A DNA stretch of 64,000 nucleotides from the NCBI GenBank assembly GCA_947495575.1, contig CANLZL010000002.1:372001-436000 (forward strand). Direction: 5' to 3'. Below the pieces are notes generated by a model. That model ran no database searches and had not been told where the DNA came from. It saw only the letters and a list, made by a program, of their open reading frames with translations. Numbering within the stretch: the stretch's first letter is position 1; every line of letters starts with the position of its first letter. Both the position numbers and the translations under genes were made by a program. Shown piece after piece: positions 26,541 through 35,059 of the stretch. This DNA is from an uncultured Nioella sp. (GTDB taxonomy: Bacteria > Pseudomonadota > Alphaproteobacteria > Rhodobacterales > Rhodobacteraceae).

Positions 26541-26568
26541 GTTAGCACGCTGCGTTTGCCTTGCTAAC
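26541..26568. terminator. Inverted repeat downstream of the tRNA
   Basis: Perfect 7-bp arms GTTAGCA/TGCTAAC with a 14-nt loop lie 42 bp past the tRNA and about 100 bp past the stop of the convergent outer-membrane protein gene. No strong T-tract follows; it may end either transcript. Confidence 0.35.
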
Positions 26569-26674
26569 CAAATTCAGTCGTCGTCAGAACGCGAACTTAA
26601 CCGCGCATTCGACCACTTTGGGTGAAGGCACGACCACCGACCTTATCGCGAATGCCTTGGCAAATTTTCTTGAA

Positions 26675-27403
26675 TTAATACCCGGGGAAGTTGGAATAGA
26701 ATCCGCGTTGGTTGAACCGCGTGCCATTGCCAAACTCGCGAACCAGACCGATTGCAAAGTAGTTGTAATCCCCGCCATCATAGGTTGATGCACGGGTATC
26801 AACCAAAAACCCGTTGCCGATCCCAAAACGGGCTCCGACGTAAATCGAAGAAATGTCGCTGAGGTCGCCATCATAGGCTTCGTTGGCAAATCCACCATAC
26901 AGCCAGACACCGCCAAGGCCGCTAAACGAAGAACTGGCAGAAGCAAGTGCATAAGAAACTTCCAGGCCGAAATCCGTATACTCCCTGTAGTCAAGGTAGT
27001 GCATGGCAAAGGCTTCGATAGCCAGATCGCCAGAGTGATAGCGGGTTTCGAGCGTGACCGTCGGCTCATCAAAATCGAAATTCTCACCGGAGTTTTCGAA
27101 CGCAACACCGACATCAAGATTATCGGTGACCGAGTAGATCAGGTGCAGGCCAAGGCTTCCGTACGAATATCCGTCACCGTAGTGGTAGCTCCCGAAATCC
27201 AATTGAACGGCCAACTGTGGCGCGAATGCGTAAACAAGGCCGCCCGTGACGTCAAAACGATAGTCAAAGGAGTCGTTGGGAGCATGAATGTAAGTAAATG
27301 CCAATTCACCGTCGAAAGCAGAAGAGACAGATTGCGCATTAACCATTCCGGTGGCCGCACAAAGGCTAAGGGCCGAAGCAATAAGGGTTTTAGTTGAAAT
27401 CAT
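26675..27403 (-). CDS. Probable outer-membrane beta-barrel protein
   Basis: A 242-residue protein with a clear signal peptide (residues 1-23, ending MVNA). It is followed by alternating aromatic/glycine beta strands such as YRFDVTGGLVYAF, VQLDFGSYHYGDGYSYGSLGLHLIYSV and VGARFGIGNGFLVDTRAS, a pattern typical of small porins or OmpA-like barrels. I do not recognise a specific family or substrate. The frame begins at 27736, but the ATG at 27403 starts the signal peptide. It is monocistronic and divergent from a 58-residue gene. Confidence 0.75.
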   Translation of the reverse strand: MISTKTLIASALSLCAATGMVNAQSVSSAFDGELAFTYIHAPNDSFDYRFDVTGGLVYAFAPQLAVQLDFGSYHYGDGYSYGSLGLHLIYSVTDNLDVGVAFENSGENFDFDEPTVTLETRYHSGDLAIEAFAMHYLDYREYTDFGLEVSYALASASSSFSGLGGVWLYGGFANEAYDGDLSDISSIYVGARFGIGNGFLVDTRASTYDGGDYNYFAIGLVREFGNGTRFNQRGFYSNFPGY

Positions 27404-27619
27404 GGTCCAGATCCTTGGTTGACTTAAGGTAACATACCATCTGCACCGGAGATCCGCGCCATCAGGATAATAAAATTCCAAAAAGATGCGCCTTTTGGCA
27501 ACAGTCTTTGCCGATAGATGCACCGCGCCCCAATGCGCTCGCTGCAACGTGAACAAAGACCAAAGGAAGTTGCGGTAAACTGGTGCTGCGCTTCCCGCCC
27601 TGTTGCTTGGAGATTTGCC

Positions 27620-27796
27620 ATGCACAGCCTGAAACTGATCTGGTTCGCTATCCGCCAGATGTCCCTGATGGGTCAATGGATGGCCGCCGCCGAATATGCC
27701 GGCGGAGAAGACAAACGCCAGCGCGCAATGGCACATAAGCAGCTCTATTTTGACGCAATGGATGCTGTGATCGAGGTCAACCGAAATCCCGGATGA
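27620..27796 (+). CDS. Small hypothetical protein
   Basis: A possible 58-residue product, MHSLKLIWFAIRQMSLMGQW onward. An amphipathic, aromatic-rich N-terminal half is followed by a charged helix (GGEDKRQRAMAHKQLYFDAMDAV). A GGAG motif lies about 8 nt before the ATG. The frame extends upstream to 27518, but that part looks non-coding. It ends 9 bp before the stop of the convergent histidine kinase. No family recognised; real status is uncertain. Confidence 0.5.
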   Translation: MHSLKLIWFAIRQMSLMGQWMAAAEYAGGEDKRQRAMAHKQLYFDAMDAVIEVNRNPG

Positions 27797-27805
27797 CTGA
27801 GACCG

Positions 27806-29134
27806 CTAGCGCGGCAAAACCAAATCTACCCGCAGCCCGCCCAGATCGCGGCTGTCGGCCAGTCGCAATGTGCCACCGTGCCCCCGGGCAATGTCATTTG
27901 CGATGGCCAGACCCAGACCAACGCCCCCACCCTTGTTTTGATTGCGGGCCTCATCAAGACGTGCAAACGGACGCATCGCCTGATCACGGTCTTCAATTGC
28001 AATGCCCGGCCCGTCATCTTCTACCGAATATCTTACAGCACGATCCATGATCCTCAGGCTCAACCGAGCTTTGCTTCCGTAACGCAATGCATTGGATAAA
28101 AGGTTGGTCAAGGCGCGGCGCACCGCAACAGGACGCAACGCAATCTCCAGCGAGTCTTCGGGCATGACTCCAATTACATTGCCGCCGCCCCGGTTCAGGT
28201 CTTCCACAACATTGGTGGCCAGCAGGACAACATCCGTCAACTCTGGATCATCAAGCGCATCGGACCGTGAGAAATCGAGAAACGTGTCGAGAAGGTCCTC
28301 CATCTCGGACACGTCGCGCAGCAGGCCCTCCTGATCTTCGCTGCTTTCCAAAAGGCTCAGCCCCAGCTTCAATCGCGTCAACGGTGTCCGCAAATCATGG
28401 CTGACACCCGACAACATCAATGTGCGCTGTTCAATCTGGCGTTCAATGCGTCCCCGCATATCCAAGAAGGCCCCGCCAGCTGCACGTACTTCTAACGCGC
28501 CCGAGGGTTTGTAGGGAACAACCCGCCCCTTGCCAAAGGCCTCAGCCGCTCGGGATAACCGCCGAATGGGGCGCAATTGATTGCGTAAGAACAGATATGC
28601 CACAGCAGTCATCAGGATGCCGGTGAACCCCATAATCACAAAGAGCTGGTGCGGATTATTGGCGGAAACGCGGCTGCGATTGAATTCGAGCGACACGTCG
28701 GTGCCAAATGTCTGATTCAAGCCGATCCGCACCCGACGATCGTTTTCTGCCAAATCGATCCATGTAACCTCTGGCACCATTTCCCGCAGGGTCGACACCA
28801 CTTGTCGTCCGGTCAAATCGTACCAAAGCCGTCGATCAGACTGGGTTTCTGTCCAACCCGGCGGCGCACCTTCTTGAATTGTTATCGCCAGGGGAACCGC
28901 AACCTCGCTTGCGCCCTCGATCCCATCTTCCTCCAACTCATCCATCAGGAACCGCAAGTCCAGCGCCAGACCGCGGGTCAGTTGTTGTGTTACATCTTCA
29001 AAATAGCGTTGCAGGAAGGCCAGCGACACGACAATTTGCACTGTAACCACAGGTACGATCAGGATAAGCGCGGCCCGCCCGTAAAGGCCACGCGGCATCC
29101 ATTTTTTGATCCATTGCCAAAACATAAGGCCCAT
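27806..29134 (-). CDS. EnvZ-like sensor histidine kinase
   Basis: Membrane sensor kinase of 442 residues. TM helix 1 is at about 21-41, a periplasmic domain covers about 45-160, TM helix 2 is at about 164-184, and a HAMP domain follows. The phosphoacceptor is His246 in SGVSHDLRTPLTRL. The ATPase domain has the N-box NLLSNALRYG, the G1 box EDDGPGI and the G2 box GVGLGLAI. The short periplasmic domain and H-box sequence are EnvZ/OmpR-type. No response regulator is adjacent, so it is an orphan kinase here. An alternative ATG at 29125 is in frame. It is divergent from the MBL hydrolase gene, with 30 bp between starts. Confidence 0.87.
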   Translation of the reverse strand: MGLMFWQWIKKWMPRGLYGRAALILIVPVVTVQIVVSLAFLQRYFEDVTQQLTRGLALDLRFLMDELEEDGIEGASEVAVPLAITIQEGAPPGWTETQSDRRLWYDLTGRQVVSTLREMVPEVTWIDLAENDRRVRIGLNQTFGTDVSLEFNRSRVSANNPHQLFVIMGFTGILMTAVAYLFLRNQLRPIRRLSRAAEAFGKGRVVPYKPSGALEVRAAGGAFLDMRGRIERQIEQRTLMLSGVSHDLRTPLTRLKLGLSLLESSEDQEGLLRDVSEMEDLLDTFLDFSRSDALDDPELTDVVLLATNVVEDLNRGGGNVIGVMPEDSLEIALRPVAVRRALTNLLSNALRYGSKARLSLRIMDRAVRYSVEDDGPGIAIEDRDQAMRPFARLDEARNQNKGGGVGLGLAIANDIARGHGGTLRLADSRDLGGLRVDLVLPR

Positions 29135-29164
29135 CTAACCCGGGCAAGCGCGGCGAGGAAAGAG

Positions 29165-30043
29165 ATGAACGCAATTCACTTGCAAAGCGGGCTCAGGCGA
29201 CTGACTGCGCCAAACCCGTCGCCAATGACCTTACATGGCACCAACACGTTTTTGATCGGCTTCACGGATATCGCCGTTATCGACCCCGGCCCAATGATCA
29301 AGGAGCATGGCAAAAGCATTCTGGCCAGTCTGACTGAATCGCAACGGATTTCTCATATTTTGGTCACACATAGCCACCGTGATCACTCGCCCCTCGCTGG
29401 CTGGCTGGCCGATCAGACCGGCGCGGCAATCTATGCTGCGGGCGACAGCCGATGGGGGCGGTCTGCAAACATGCAGGCACTGGCCCAAGAGGGGCTCATC
29501 GGCGGCGGTGAGGGCGTAGATGACGCGTTTGAGCCCAACGTGCAAGTGGAGGATGGCGCGGTCCTTGAGGCGCCTGGTTGGCGGATTGAAGCGGTACACA
29601 CCCCAGGACATATGGCGAACCATGTAAGCTTTGCATGGCAGGACGCCCTGTTTTGTGGCGATCTGATCATGGGCTGGTCCACCTCGCTGATCTCGCCACC
29701 GGATGGAGACCTGACCGCGTTCCGCGCCTCCCTCAACACGCTGCTCAAACGTGACGAGCGCATCTACTATCCAGCGCATGGCGATGCCGTCGAAAACCCC
29801 AAGACACGCTGTCGGGAACTGCTCGCGCACCGTGATTTGAGGGAAAAGCAGATTCTTGATGAAATTCACAAAGGCCCGGCGACGCCAAAGCAATTAACCG
29901 CAAGAATCTATGCCCAGATCGACCCCAAACTGCACCCAGTTGCGGAGCGAAACGTTCTGGCCCATCTTATTGATCTTACAGAAAGAAATTTGATTGCGGC
30001 CAAAGGCGATTTATCCGCGCGCGTACAGTTCGTTCGGATATGA
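29165..30043 (+). CDS. MBL-fold metallo-hydrolase with winged-helix C-terminus
   Basis: Metallo-beta-lactamase-fold hydrolase of 292 residues; substrate unknown. The metal motif THSHRDHS is at residues 68-75, with further ligands in HTPGHM, CGDLI and the late PAHGD. The C-terminal about 60 residues (GPATPKQLTARIY, NVLAHLIDLTERNLI) resemble the winged-helix domain of LACTB2-like proteins, which include nucleases. The long frame opens at 28649, inside the divergent kinase; the ATG at 29165 with AAAGAG upstream is the proper start. tRNA-Asn follows. Confidence 0.85.
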   Translation: MNAIHLQSGLRRLTAPNPSPMTLHGTNTFLIGFTDIAVIDPGPMIKEHGKSILASLTESQRISHILVTHSHRDHSPLAGWLADQTGAAIYAAGDSRWGRSANMQALAQEGLIGGGEGVDDAFEPNVQVEDGAVLEAPGWRIEAVHTPGHMANHVSFAWQDALFCGDLIMGWSTSLISPPDGDLTAFRASLNTLLKRDERIYYPAHGDAVENPKTRCRELLAHRDLREKQILDEIHKGPATPKQLTARIYAQIDPKLHPVAERNVLAHLIDLTERNLIAAKGDLSARVQFVRI

Positions 30044-30112
30044 GTTTTTTGTGAAAATTTTGCATCCCCCCTCTGGACGCGCAAAATCCACCTTGCTATA
30101 CGCAGCCTCAGT

Positions 30113-30187
30113 TCCGGCGTAGCTCAGCGGTAGAGCAGTTGACTGTTAATCAATTGGTCGTAGGTTCGATCCCTACCGCCGGAGCCA
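30113..30187 (+). tRNA. tRNA-Asn(GTT), intact copy
   Basis: A 75-nt cloverleaf with encoded CCA. The anticodon loop CTGTTAA (anticodon GTT) sits on a 5-bp stem GTTGA/TCAAT with one G-T pair. All arms close normally, and the acceptor stem is TCCGGCG/CGCCGGA. Confidence 0.95.
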
Positions 30188-30288
30188 AATCTTCGCACGA
30201 TATCAAGATTTTGGCTGCTGTTCATTTTGCGATGAGTGCACCCACGCTCTGGACACGCGAAATCCACCTTGCTATACGCAGCTTCCGT

Positions 30289-30363
30289 TCCGGCGTAGCT
30301 CAGCGGTAGAGCAAGTGATTGTTAATCAAAAGGTCGTAGGTTCGATCCCTACCGCCGGAGCCA
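30289..30363 (+). tRNA. tRNA-Asn(GTT), second copy with damaged anticodon stem
   Basis: Same length, acceptor, D and T arms as the first copy, with the GTT anticodon kept. Five changes fall in or next to the anticodon arm. The stem halves read AGTGA and TCAAA, so the two outer pairs (27-43 and 28-42) become A-A and G-A mismatches and only three pairs remain. The loop is TTGTTAA. It may be poorly functional or decaying. Confidence 0.75.
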
Positions 30364-30474
30364 AACCTTCCCGCGATATCAATGTCTTGGCAGCTGTTCA
30401 TTGTACGACGAGTGCAAGCGACCGGCTTTGGCCATTGCGAGTCCACAATTGCCGCGGCGGCGGCAACTTCGTCG

Positions 30475-31290
30475 TCACTTTGCCCAGAAGCCGTCGGCCA
30501 ATGGCCCTCCTAAAGGTCCTTGATCCAGCCGGAAAACATGATCCGCCAGTGATTGCGGGAACAGGTGGCGCACGGCCGGATCATGGCCGGGAATGATGAG
30601 GTCGCGGCGCGTGGTTAGGCGATCAAGCTGGTCAAACCCATCGAGCATATCTTGAAGATCCACGACAATTGGAAACAGTTTTCGCGCCCAGATATTTTCA
30701 TAGTAGTGGCTGGCATCTGAGGCCAGTACCAGCCATCCCGCATCCGTGCGTACGCGGACGGCCTGTAGGCCGCGACTATGCCCGCCGATTTTATGCACTG
30801 TGACCCCATCAGCGACCTGTGCGTCGCCGTCATAGAAAGTCACCTTGCCGGAGTAGAGCCGTTTGACGGCCTCGCAGATATGGCCTGCAGTAAAGGGTGC
30901 GCGCAATGTATCGTGACACATGCAAGGGCCGGTGGCGTAGGCCATCTCGGCCTCTTGCAAGTGTAACCGTGCATTGGGAAACAGATGCAACCCGCCCGCG
31001 TGATCATAGTGCAGGTGGGTCACAATCAATTCAGTCACATCTTGCGGGGCAACCCCAAGCGGCGCCAGCGCCCCGACGGGGTCAAGGCGGATCGGACGAT
31101 CACGTAAGGCCCCCTCCTCTGCGTCATAGCCTGTATCAACCAAAATGACTTCGTCGCCCCGGCGTATCAGCCAAACGAAATAGTCCATCGCATGCGGCGC
31201 ATCGTGGTTGTCGTCAAAGATGAAACTGTCGGCCCGCACCCGCGCGTTGCGGTCGGCGTATTTGATCGCATAAACCTCCCAGTTGCTCAT
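30475..31290 (-). CDS. MBL-fold lactonase (AiiA/AttM-like)
   Basis: Metallo-beta-lactamase-fold hydrolase of 271 residues, most like N-acyl-homoserine lactonases and AttM gamma-butyrolactone lactonases. The dinuclear metal motif HLHYDHAGG is at residues 92-100, with later ligands in IGGHSRG, SDASHYYEN and PGHDP. It is the last gene of the tctCBA-ABM-lactonase run; its ATG overlaps the ABM stop by 4 nt (ATGA). That context points to opening of a lactone in a catabolic pathway rather than quorum quenching, but both remain possible. Confidence 0.85.
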   Translation of the reverse strand: MSNWEVYAIKYADRNARVRADSFIFDDNHDAPHAMDYFVWLIRRGDEVILVDTGYDAEEGALRDRPIRLDPVGALAPLGVAPQDVTELIVTHLHYDHAGGLHLFPNARLHLQEAEMAYATGPCMCHDTLRAPFTAGHICEAVKRLYSGKVTFYDGDAQVADGVTVHKIGGHSRGLQAVRVRTDAGWLVLASDASHYYENIWARKLFPIVVDLQDMLDGFDQLDRLTTRRDLIIPGHDPAVRHLFPQSLADHVFRLDQGPLGGPLADGFWAK

Positions 31291-31568
31291 CTCAAAACCT
31301 CGTCAAATGTCGTAATCTGTTTTGACGCTATCATAGACTCGGTCTGGGCTGAAAAGCGTTGGAAATGAGTGGAGGCCAGGTGCACATCAAATGCCGCTCG
31401 ATCCGTGTAAATCTCATATAAGAAGATAGAGTCACCTGCAGGCAGAACATCGAACTGCAGACACCCCTCTTCTGCTTCACGGCTTGTGCGGGCGTTTTCC
31501 AGCATCAACGGCAGAAATGCCTGCACCTGCCCGGGGTTCAGGTCAAACATGACTGTAACAGCATACAT
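31287..31568 (-). CDS. Antibiotic biosynthesis monooxygenase (ABM) domain protein
   Basis: Small ferredoxin-like alpha/beta protein of 93 residues in the ABM/YgiN family, whose members include cofactor-free quinol monooxygenases. Family-like segments are SREAEEGCLQFDVLP and FLYEIYTDRAAFDVHLASTHFQRF. Its ATG shares one base with the tctA stop (TAATG), and its stop overlaps the lactonase start, so three genes are translationally coupled. A role in oxidising the transported compound is possible, but no substrate can be named. Confidence 0.85.
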   Translation of the reverse strand: MYAVTVMFDLNPGQVQAFLPLMLENARTSREAEEGCLQFDVLPAGDSIFLYEIYTDRAAFDVHLASTHFQRFSAQTESMIASKQITTFDEVLR

Positions 31569-33079
31569 TAAGCGGGCTTCCTTCTTAGGCGGCGGAAGCC
31601 ACGCTGAACGGCTGGAAACTGGCTCAGGATGAGACTCACGTTCAGCAAGAGCAAAATCGCGGCCCCCGGACGGCTGACAAACACCATCAGATCACCTTGG
31701 CTGATCAATAATGACCTGCGGAACGTTTCGTCAAAGAGCCCGCCCAGAATGACGCCAATAACCAACGGTGCGATCGGGTATTTCAAGAGGTTCAGAAAAT
31801 AGGCGACAATCCCAACCCCCAGCATCAAGTAGAGGTCGTTGATCCCGCCACCGACGCTAAACGACCCGATGGCGGTCAAGACCATCACGATCGGCAAGAA
31901 CACGGTCTGAGGGATGCGTAGGATTTTTATAAAGACGCGGGCGGTGAAAAGCCCCATGATAAACATGGTAAAGCTCGCCAGAACCATGATCGCCACAACA
32001 CGCAGGATAATGGCCGGGTCAATTGTTGGCCCCGGAATTACGTTATTGATCTTGAAGGCCCCCATCAGGGCGGCCGCGGGGGGCGATCCCGGAATGCCGA
32101 GAACCAGCAGCGGGATCAGAGCCCCGCCAATACAGGCGTTATTTGCGGTTTCTGAGGATAGAAGCCCTTCGATAGACCCTTTGCCGAATTTATGGCCTTC
32201 TTTGCTGACCGATTTGCCAACGCCATAGCTGACCCAGCCGGCAACATCTTCGCCCACGCCAGGTAACGCGCCCACGCCCGTGCCGATCACGCCGGACCGG
32301 CTGATCGTGGGCAAGTACCGGCGGATCGAGGCCATGTTGGGCAGGATGCGGCCAGGGTTGGCTACCAGCTTGCCAGCCTCCATATGGCGCATCCCATCGA
32401 TGATCTGCGGCACAGCGAAGGCCCCCATCAGAACCGGGACCACCTGAAAACCGCTGAGCATGTAGGACCAGCCAAATGTGTAACGCGGTTCAGACAAGAG
32501 CGGATCGAGGCCCACCATTGCCATCGCCAAACCTATCAGCCCCGCGATCCAGCCTTTGATCACTAGATCCTCAGACATCAAGGTGCCAGATAAGAGGATA
32601 CCAAAGAGGGCCAAAAGCGCCTTTTCCGGGCTAGCAATGTTTTGAGAGATCAGCAGAAGCACCCACACAAAAATCAAAAGCGCAACCGTGCCAATAAGTG
32701 TGCCGATAAAACTGGCCGTTGTTGTCAGGCCAAGCGCTTCGCCCCCCCTGCCCGCCTTGGCCAGCGGATGACCATCCATCGCGGTCGCGGCTGAGGCTGC
32801 GGTGCCGGGAATATTGAGCAAGATCGACGGGTACGAGCCGCCGTAAATGGCACCCACATATGCACCCAAGAGCGCGATCAGCGAGTAATCGAGAGGGATC
32901 TTATTGCCAAAAAATCCGGTCAGGATCGTGACGGCCAAAGTCGCTGTCAGCCCTGGAAGCGCACCAAAGGTGATGCCCAGAAAGACCGAAACGATCAGGT
33001 AAACATAAGTCAAAGGGTCAATGACAAGCGCCACAAACGCTTCACCAAATCCGGCCAATTGGGAAAAGACAAACTCCAT
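31568..33079 (-). CDS. tctA: Tripartite tricarboxylate transporter, large permease TctA
   Basis: Inner-membrane permease of 503 residues, usual size for TctA, with about 12 hydrophobic segments. Characteristic segments are GALPGLTATLAVTIL near the N-terminus and GVGALPGVGEDVAGW in the middle. The upstream frame extends to 33211, but the ATG at 33079, 1 bp past the tctB stop, starts the family N-terminus. It works with the small permease TctB and the periplasmic receptor TctC encoded upstream. Confidence 0.95.
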   Translation of the reverse strand: MEFVFSQLAGFGEAFVALVIDPLTYVYLIVSVFLGITFGALPGLTATLAVTILTGFFGNKIPLDYSLIALLGAYVGAIYGGSYPSILLNIPGTAASAATAMDGHPLAKAGRGGEALGLTTTASFIGTLIGTVALLIFVWVLLLISQNIASPEKALLALFGILLSGTLMSEDLVIKGWIAGLIGLAMAMVGLDPLLSEPRYTFGWSYMLSGFQVVPVLMGAFAVPQIIDGMRHMEAGKLVANPGRILPNMASIRRYLPTISRSGVIGTGVGALPGVGEDVAGWVSYGVGKSVSKEGHKFGKGSIEGLLSSETANNACIGGALIPLLVLGIPGSPPAAALMGAFKINNVIPGPTIDPAIILRVVAIMVLASFTMFIMGLFTARVFIKILRIPQTVFLPIVMVLTAIGSFSVGGGINDLYLMLGVGIVAYFLNLLKYPIAPLVIGVILGGLFDETFRRSLLISQGDLMVFVSRPGAAILLLLNVSLILSQFPAVQRGFRRLRRKPA

Positions 33080-33080
33080 C

Positions 33081-33830
33081 TTAATCCCTCCATAGCGGGC
33101 GAAGGGTGACGTAGTAGTGGTACTGGATATGCTCAAAAAGCAGCCCGCCGCGATTGGGGATATTTTGGCGGAAACCAAAAGCCATGGCCGTGACCAAAAT
33201 AATAGGCGCAACCACCGCGATCACGGGCACAAAGCGCAACACACGGTCTGCGCGCGCCTGAACTAACACCCAAATTGTTAGCGCGAGCCAAAGCGCCAGC
33301 ACCAGCCAGTCATCATCATGCGCGGCCCACTCAGCCTGCGGTAGATGCCGGATCAATGCGTAAAGGCCTGCGACGAACAAGATGCCGGCAGCCAATTTCA
33401 TACGGGCCGTATCACCGCCGCGATACCCATAGATCATTGCGGTTATCAAAAGCCCGCTTGAAATAATGAAATCAACCCGCGGCACCAAACAGGCGATGTA
33501 GGAAAACAGGATGACGGCCAAAGTGACAAAACGTAAGGCTTCAACCCTGTCCCATCCGATCCCAACAGATGTCAAAGCGCGCTGTGCTCCACCCTCACGG
33601 ATGGTGATAACCAGCAGGACCACCGACAGAACAAACAGAGCGATGAAAATCCCTAGTGGAACAATGGCAGCAGAATTATACCAAGCCGCTGAGCTGACCC
33701 CGGCCCTGTTGCCGCCAAACAGCGGGATTTCCGATGTCTTCCAAAGGAAAAACAGCGAAACGGCCATTAGCACAATCGCCGCCCAGAAATCACGGGCCCG
33801 CAGAACCGCTTTGTCTTCTATATCTTCCAA
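33081..33830 (-). CDS. tctB: Tripartite tricarboxylate transporter, small permease TctB
   Basis: Small membrane subunit, 249 residues, longer than the usual about 150 because of extra hydrophobic segments; it has several TM helices (WAAIVLMAVSLFFLW, IVPLGIFIALFVLSVVLLVI). The frame starts at a TTG at 33851, but a second TTG at 33830 has AGGAGA 6 nt upstream, so translation most likely begins there (LEDIEDKAV). It lies between tctC and tctA. Confidence 0.85.
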   Translation of the reverse strand: MEDIEDKAVLRARDFWAAIVLMAVSLFFLWKTSEIPLFGGNRAGVSSAAWYNSAAIVPLGIFIALFVLSVVLLVITIREGGAQRALTSVGIGWDRVEALRFVTLAVILFSYIACLVPRVDFIISSGLLITAMIYGYRGGDTARMKLAAGILFVAGLYALIRHLPQAEWAAHDDDWLVLALWLALTIWVLVQARADRVLRFVPVIAVVAPIILVTAMAFGFRQNIPNRGGLLFEHIQYHYYVTLRPLWRD

Positions 33831-33907
33831 CTTGCCTCTCCTGCCTGGCAATCAAGGGCGCGGGTCCAGACCCGCACCCTTGGTTTGCAACCTTACCTTG
33901 AACGCGA

Positions 33908-34915
33908 TTACGGCGCTTCGATACCCAAGGATGCCGGGTCGACCTCTGTCGCGCCAAGCTCCTGAAGTGTATAGGCAAAAGTGCTTTCAAGGCGGGTGAA
34001 GATGGCAGACGCCTCTTCGCCCGATGCGCCGGACAAGACATAGTTATTGGCTTCGGCCCATTCCGCGACAGTGTCCGAGGCCATGGCCGCCTCAAAGGCC
34101 GCAACCAGCACCTCTTTGACATCGTCAGAGGCAGAATTGTGAACAGCAAAGCCAATCGCTTGGCTTAGCGGCAGATGCGCGTCCAGACCGTCATAGATAT
34201 CAAAGGCTGACGGAACGGTCATCCCTGCTATGTCGGCGCTTTCTGGTGTCAACATCGCCAAGGGGCGCAACTGTCCGCCTTCGATAAGAGGCGCCTGTTC
34301 TGCCAGTGATGTGACCACCAGAGCGACTTCGCCTGCAATGGCTGCTTCCTGACCTGGAGCAGAGCCTTGGTAAGGAACGAACAGGAACTCAGCATCCGCA
34401 CCGTTTTGAATGGCCAGAAGGTTCAAATGGTGGATCGAGCCGGCGCCAGAGGCTGCAGCAGGGATCGTACCGGGGGCTGCCTGTGCCGCGTCGACAAGAT
34501 CTGCCAGCGTTTCATACGGACTGTCGGCCGGAACCGAGATCAGATCAGGCGAACCCCCGACGATGAAAGGAAACCAATAGTCAAAACGCTGATCCCAACC
34601 ACCTTGAACGGCAGCGGTCACGTTGGATTCGGACAGCCCCACCAGTGTGTAGCCGTCGTCCGGCTGGTTCATCACGTAAACCATTCCGTTCGAGCCGGCG
34701 ACGCCGCCCGTCTGGTTGATGACATTGATAGACACCGGCAGATGCGGCTCCATCTCGGCCATGATCATCCGGTTGATGGAATCGGTGCCTCCACCCGCGC
34801 CCCAAACGACGGCGGTGGTGATGTCGCGATAGGGATAATCCTGCGCGATCGCGGCGGTGCCCATCCCGGCCACCAAGGCCGCTGTGGCGGCGATTTTTCC
34901 CAAATGCAGTTTCAT
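33908..34915 (-). CDS. tctC: Tripartite tricarboxylate transporter substrate-binding protein TctC
   Basis: Periplasmic receptor of 335 residues in the Bug/TctC family. The signal peptide ends AAIAQ (about residue 25). The mature protein shows the family segments VVWGAGGGTDSINRM and NVINQTGGVAGSNGM. The ligand is likely a carboxylate, but sequence alone does not tell which. First gene of the transporter operon, facing away from the dehydrogenase gene across a 144-bp divergent promoter. Confidence 0.92.
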   Translation of the reverse strand: MKLHLGKIAATAALVAGMGTAAIAQDYPYRDITTAVVWGAGGGTDSINRMIMAEMEPHLPVSINVINQTGGVAGSNGMVYVMNQPDDGYTLVGLSESNVTAAVQGGWDQRFDYWFPFIVGGSPDLISVPADSPYETLADLVDAAQAAPGTIPAAASGAGSIHHLNLLAIQNGADAEFLFVPYQGSAPGQEAAIAGEVALVVTSLAEQAPLIEGGQLRPLAMLTPESADIAGMTVPSAFDIYDGLDAHLPLSQAIGFAVHNSASDDVKEVLVAAFEAAMASDTVAEWAEANNYVLSGASGEEASAIFTRLESTFAYTLQELGATEVDPASLGIEAP

Positions 34916-34965
34916 TTCGTCATTCCTCCCTGACGTGTTGCGTTTATCATTGCATTTATTTGCGT

Positions 34966-34983
34966 ATGCATTAATGAATGCAT
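34966..34983. promoter_or_regulatory. Candidate operator in the divergent promoter
   Basis: ATGCATTAATGAATGCAT is an 18-bp palindrome with one mismatch. Another TGCATT lies 17 bp away at 34950. The site sits midway between the divergent tctC and dehydrogenase genes and is a natural target for the GntR regulator encoded at 37.2 kb. Confidence 0.5.
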
Positions 34984-35059
34984 TGTCAACGTTCGGATGG
35001 GAACGGCAGACAAAAAAACAAGATCAGACGGAAGAACGCGGGAAGGACGTGGGCCGGTA

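Larger units (their letters stand above)
30070..30421. repeat. Tandem duplication of a 176-bp tRNA-Asn unit
   Basis: Two diverged copies (about 30070-30245 and 30246-30421) each contain the same upstream segment (CTCTGGAC, AATCCACCTTGCTATACGCAG), a tRNA-Asn gene and the same downstream segment (GATATCAA, GCTGTTCATT). The tRNA starts are exactly 176 bp apart. The duplicated upstream part probably carries the promoter. A weaker trace of the upstream segment at about 30426-30455 could be a third, decayed copy. Confidence 0.75.
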
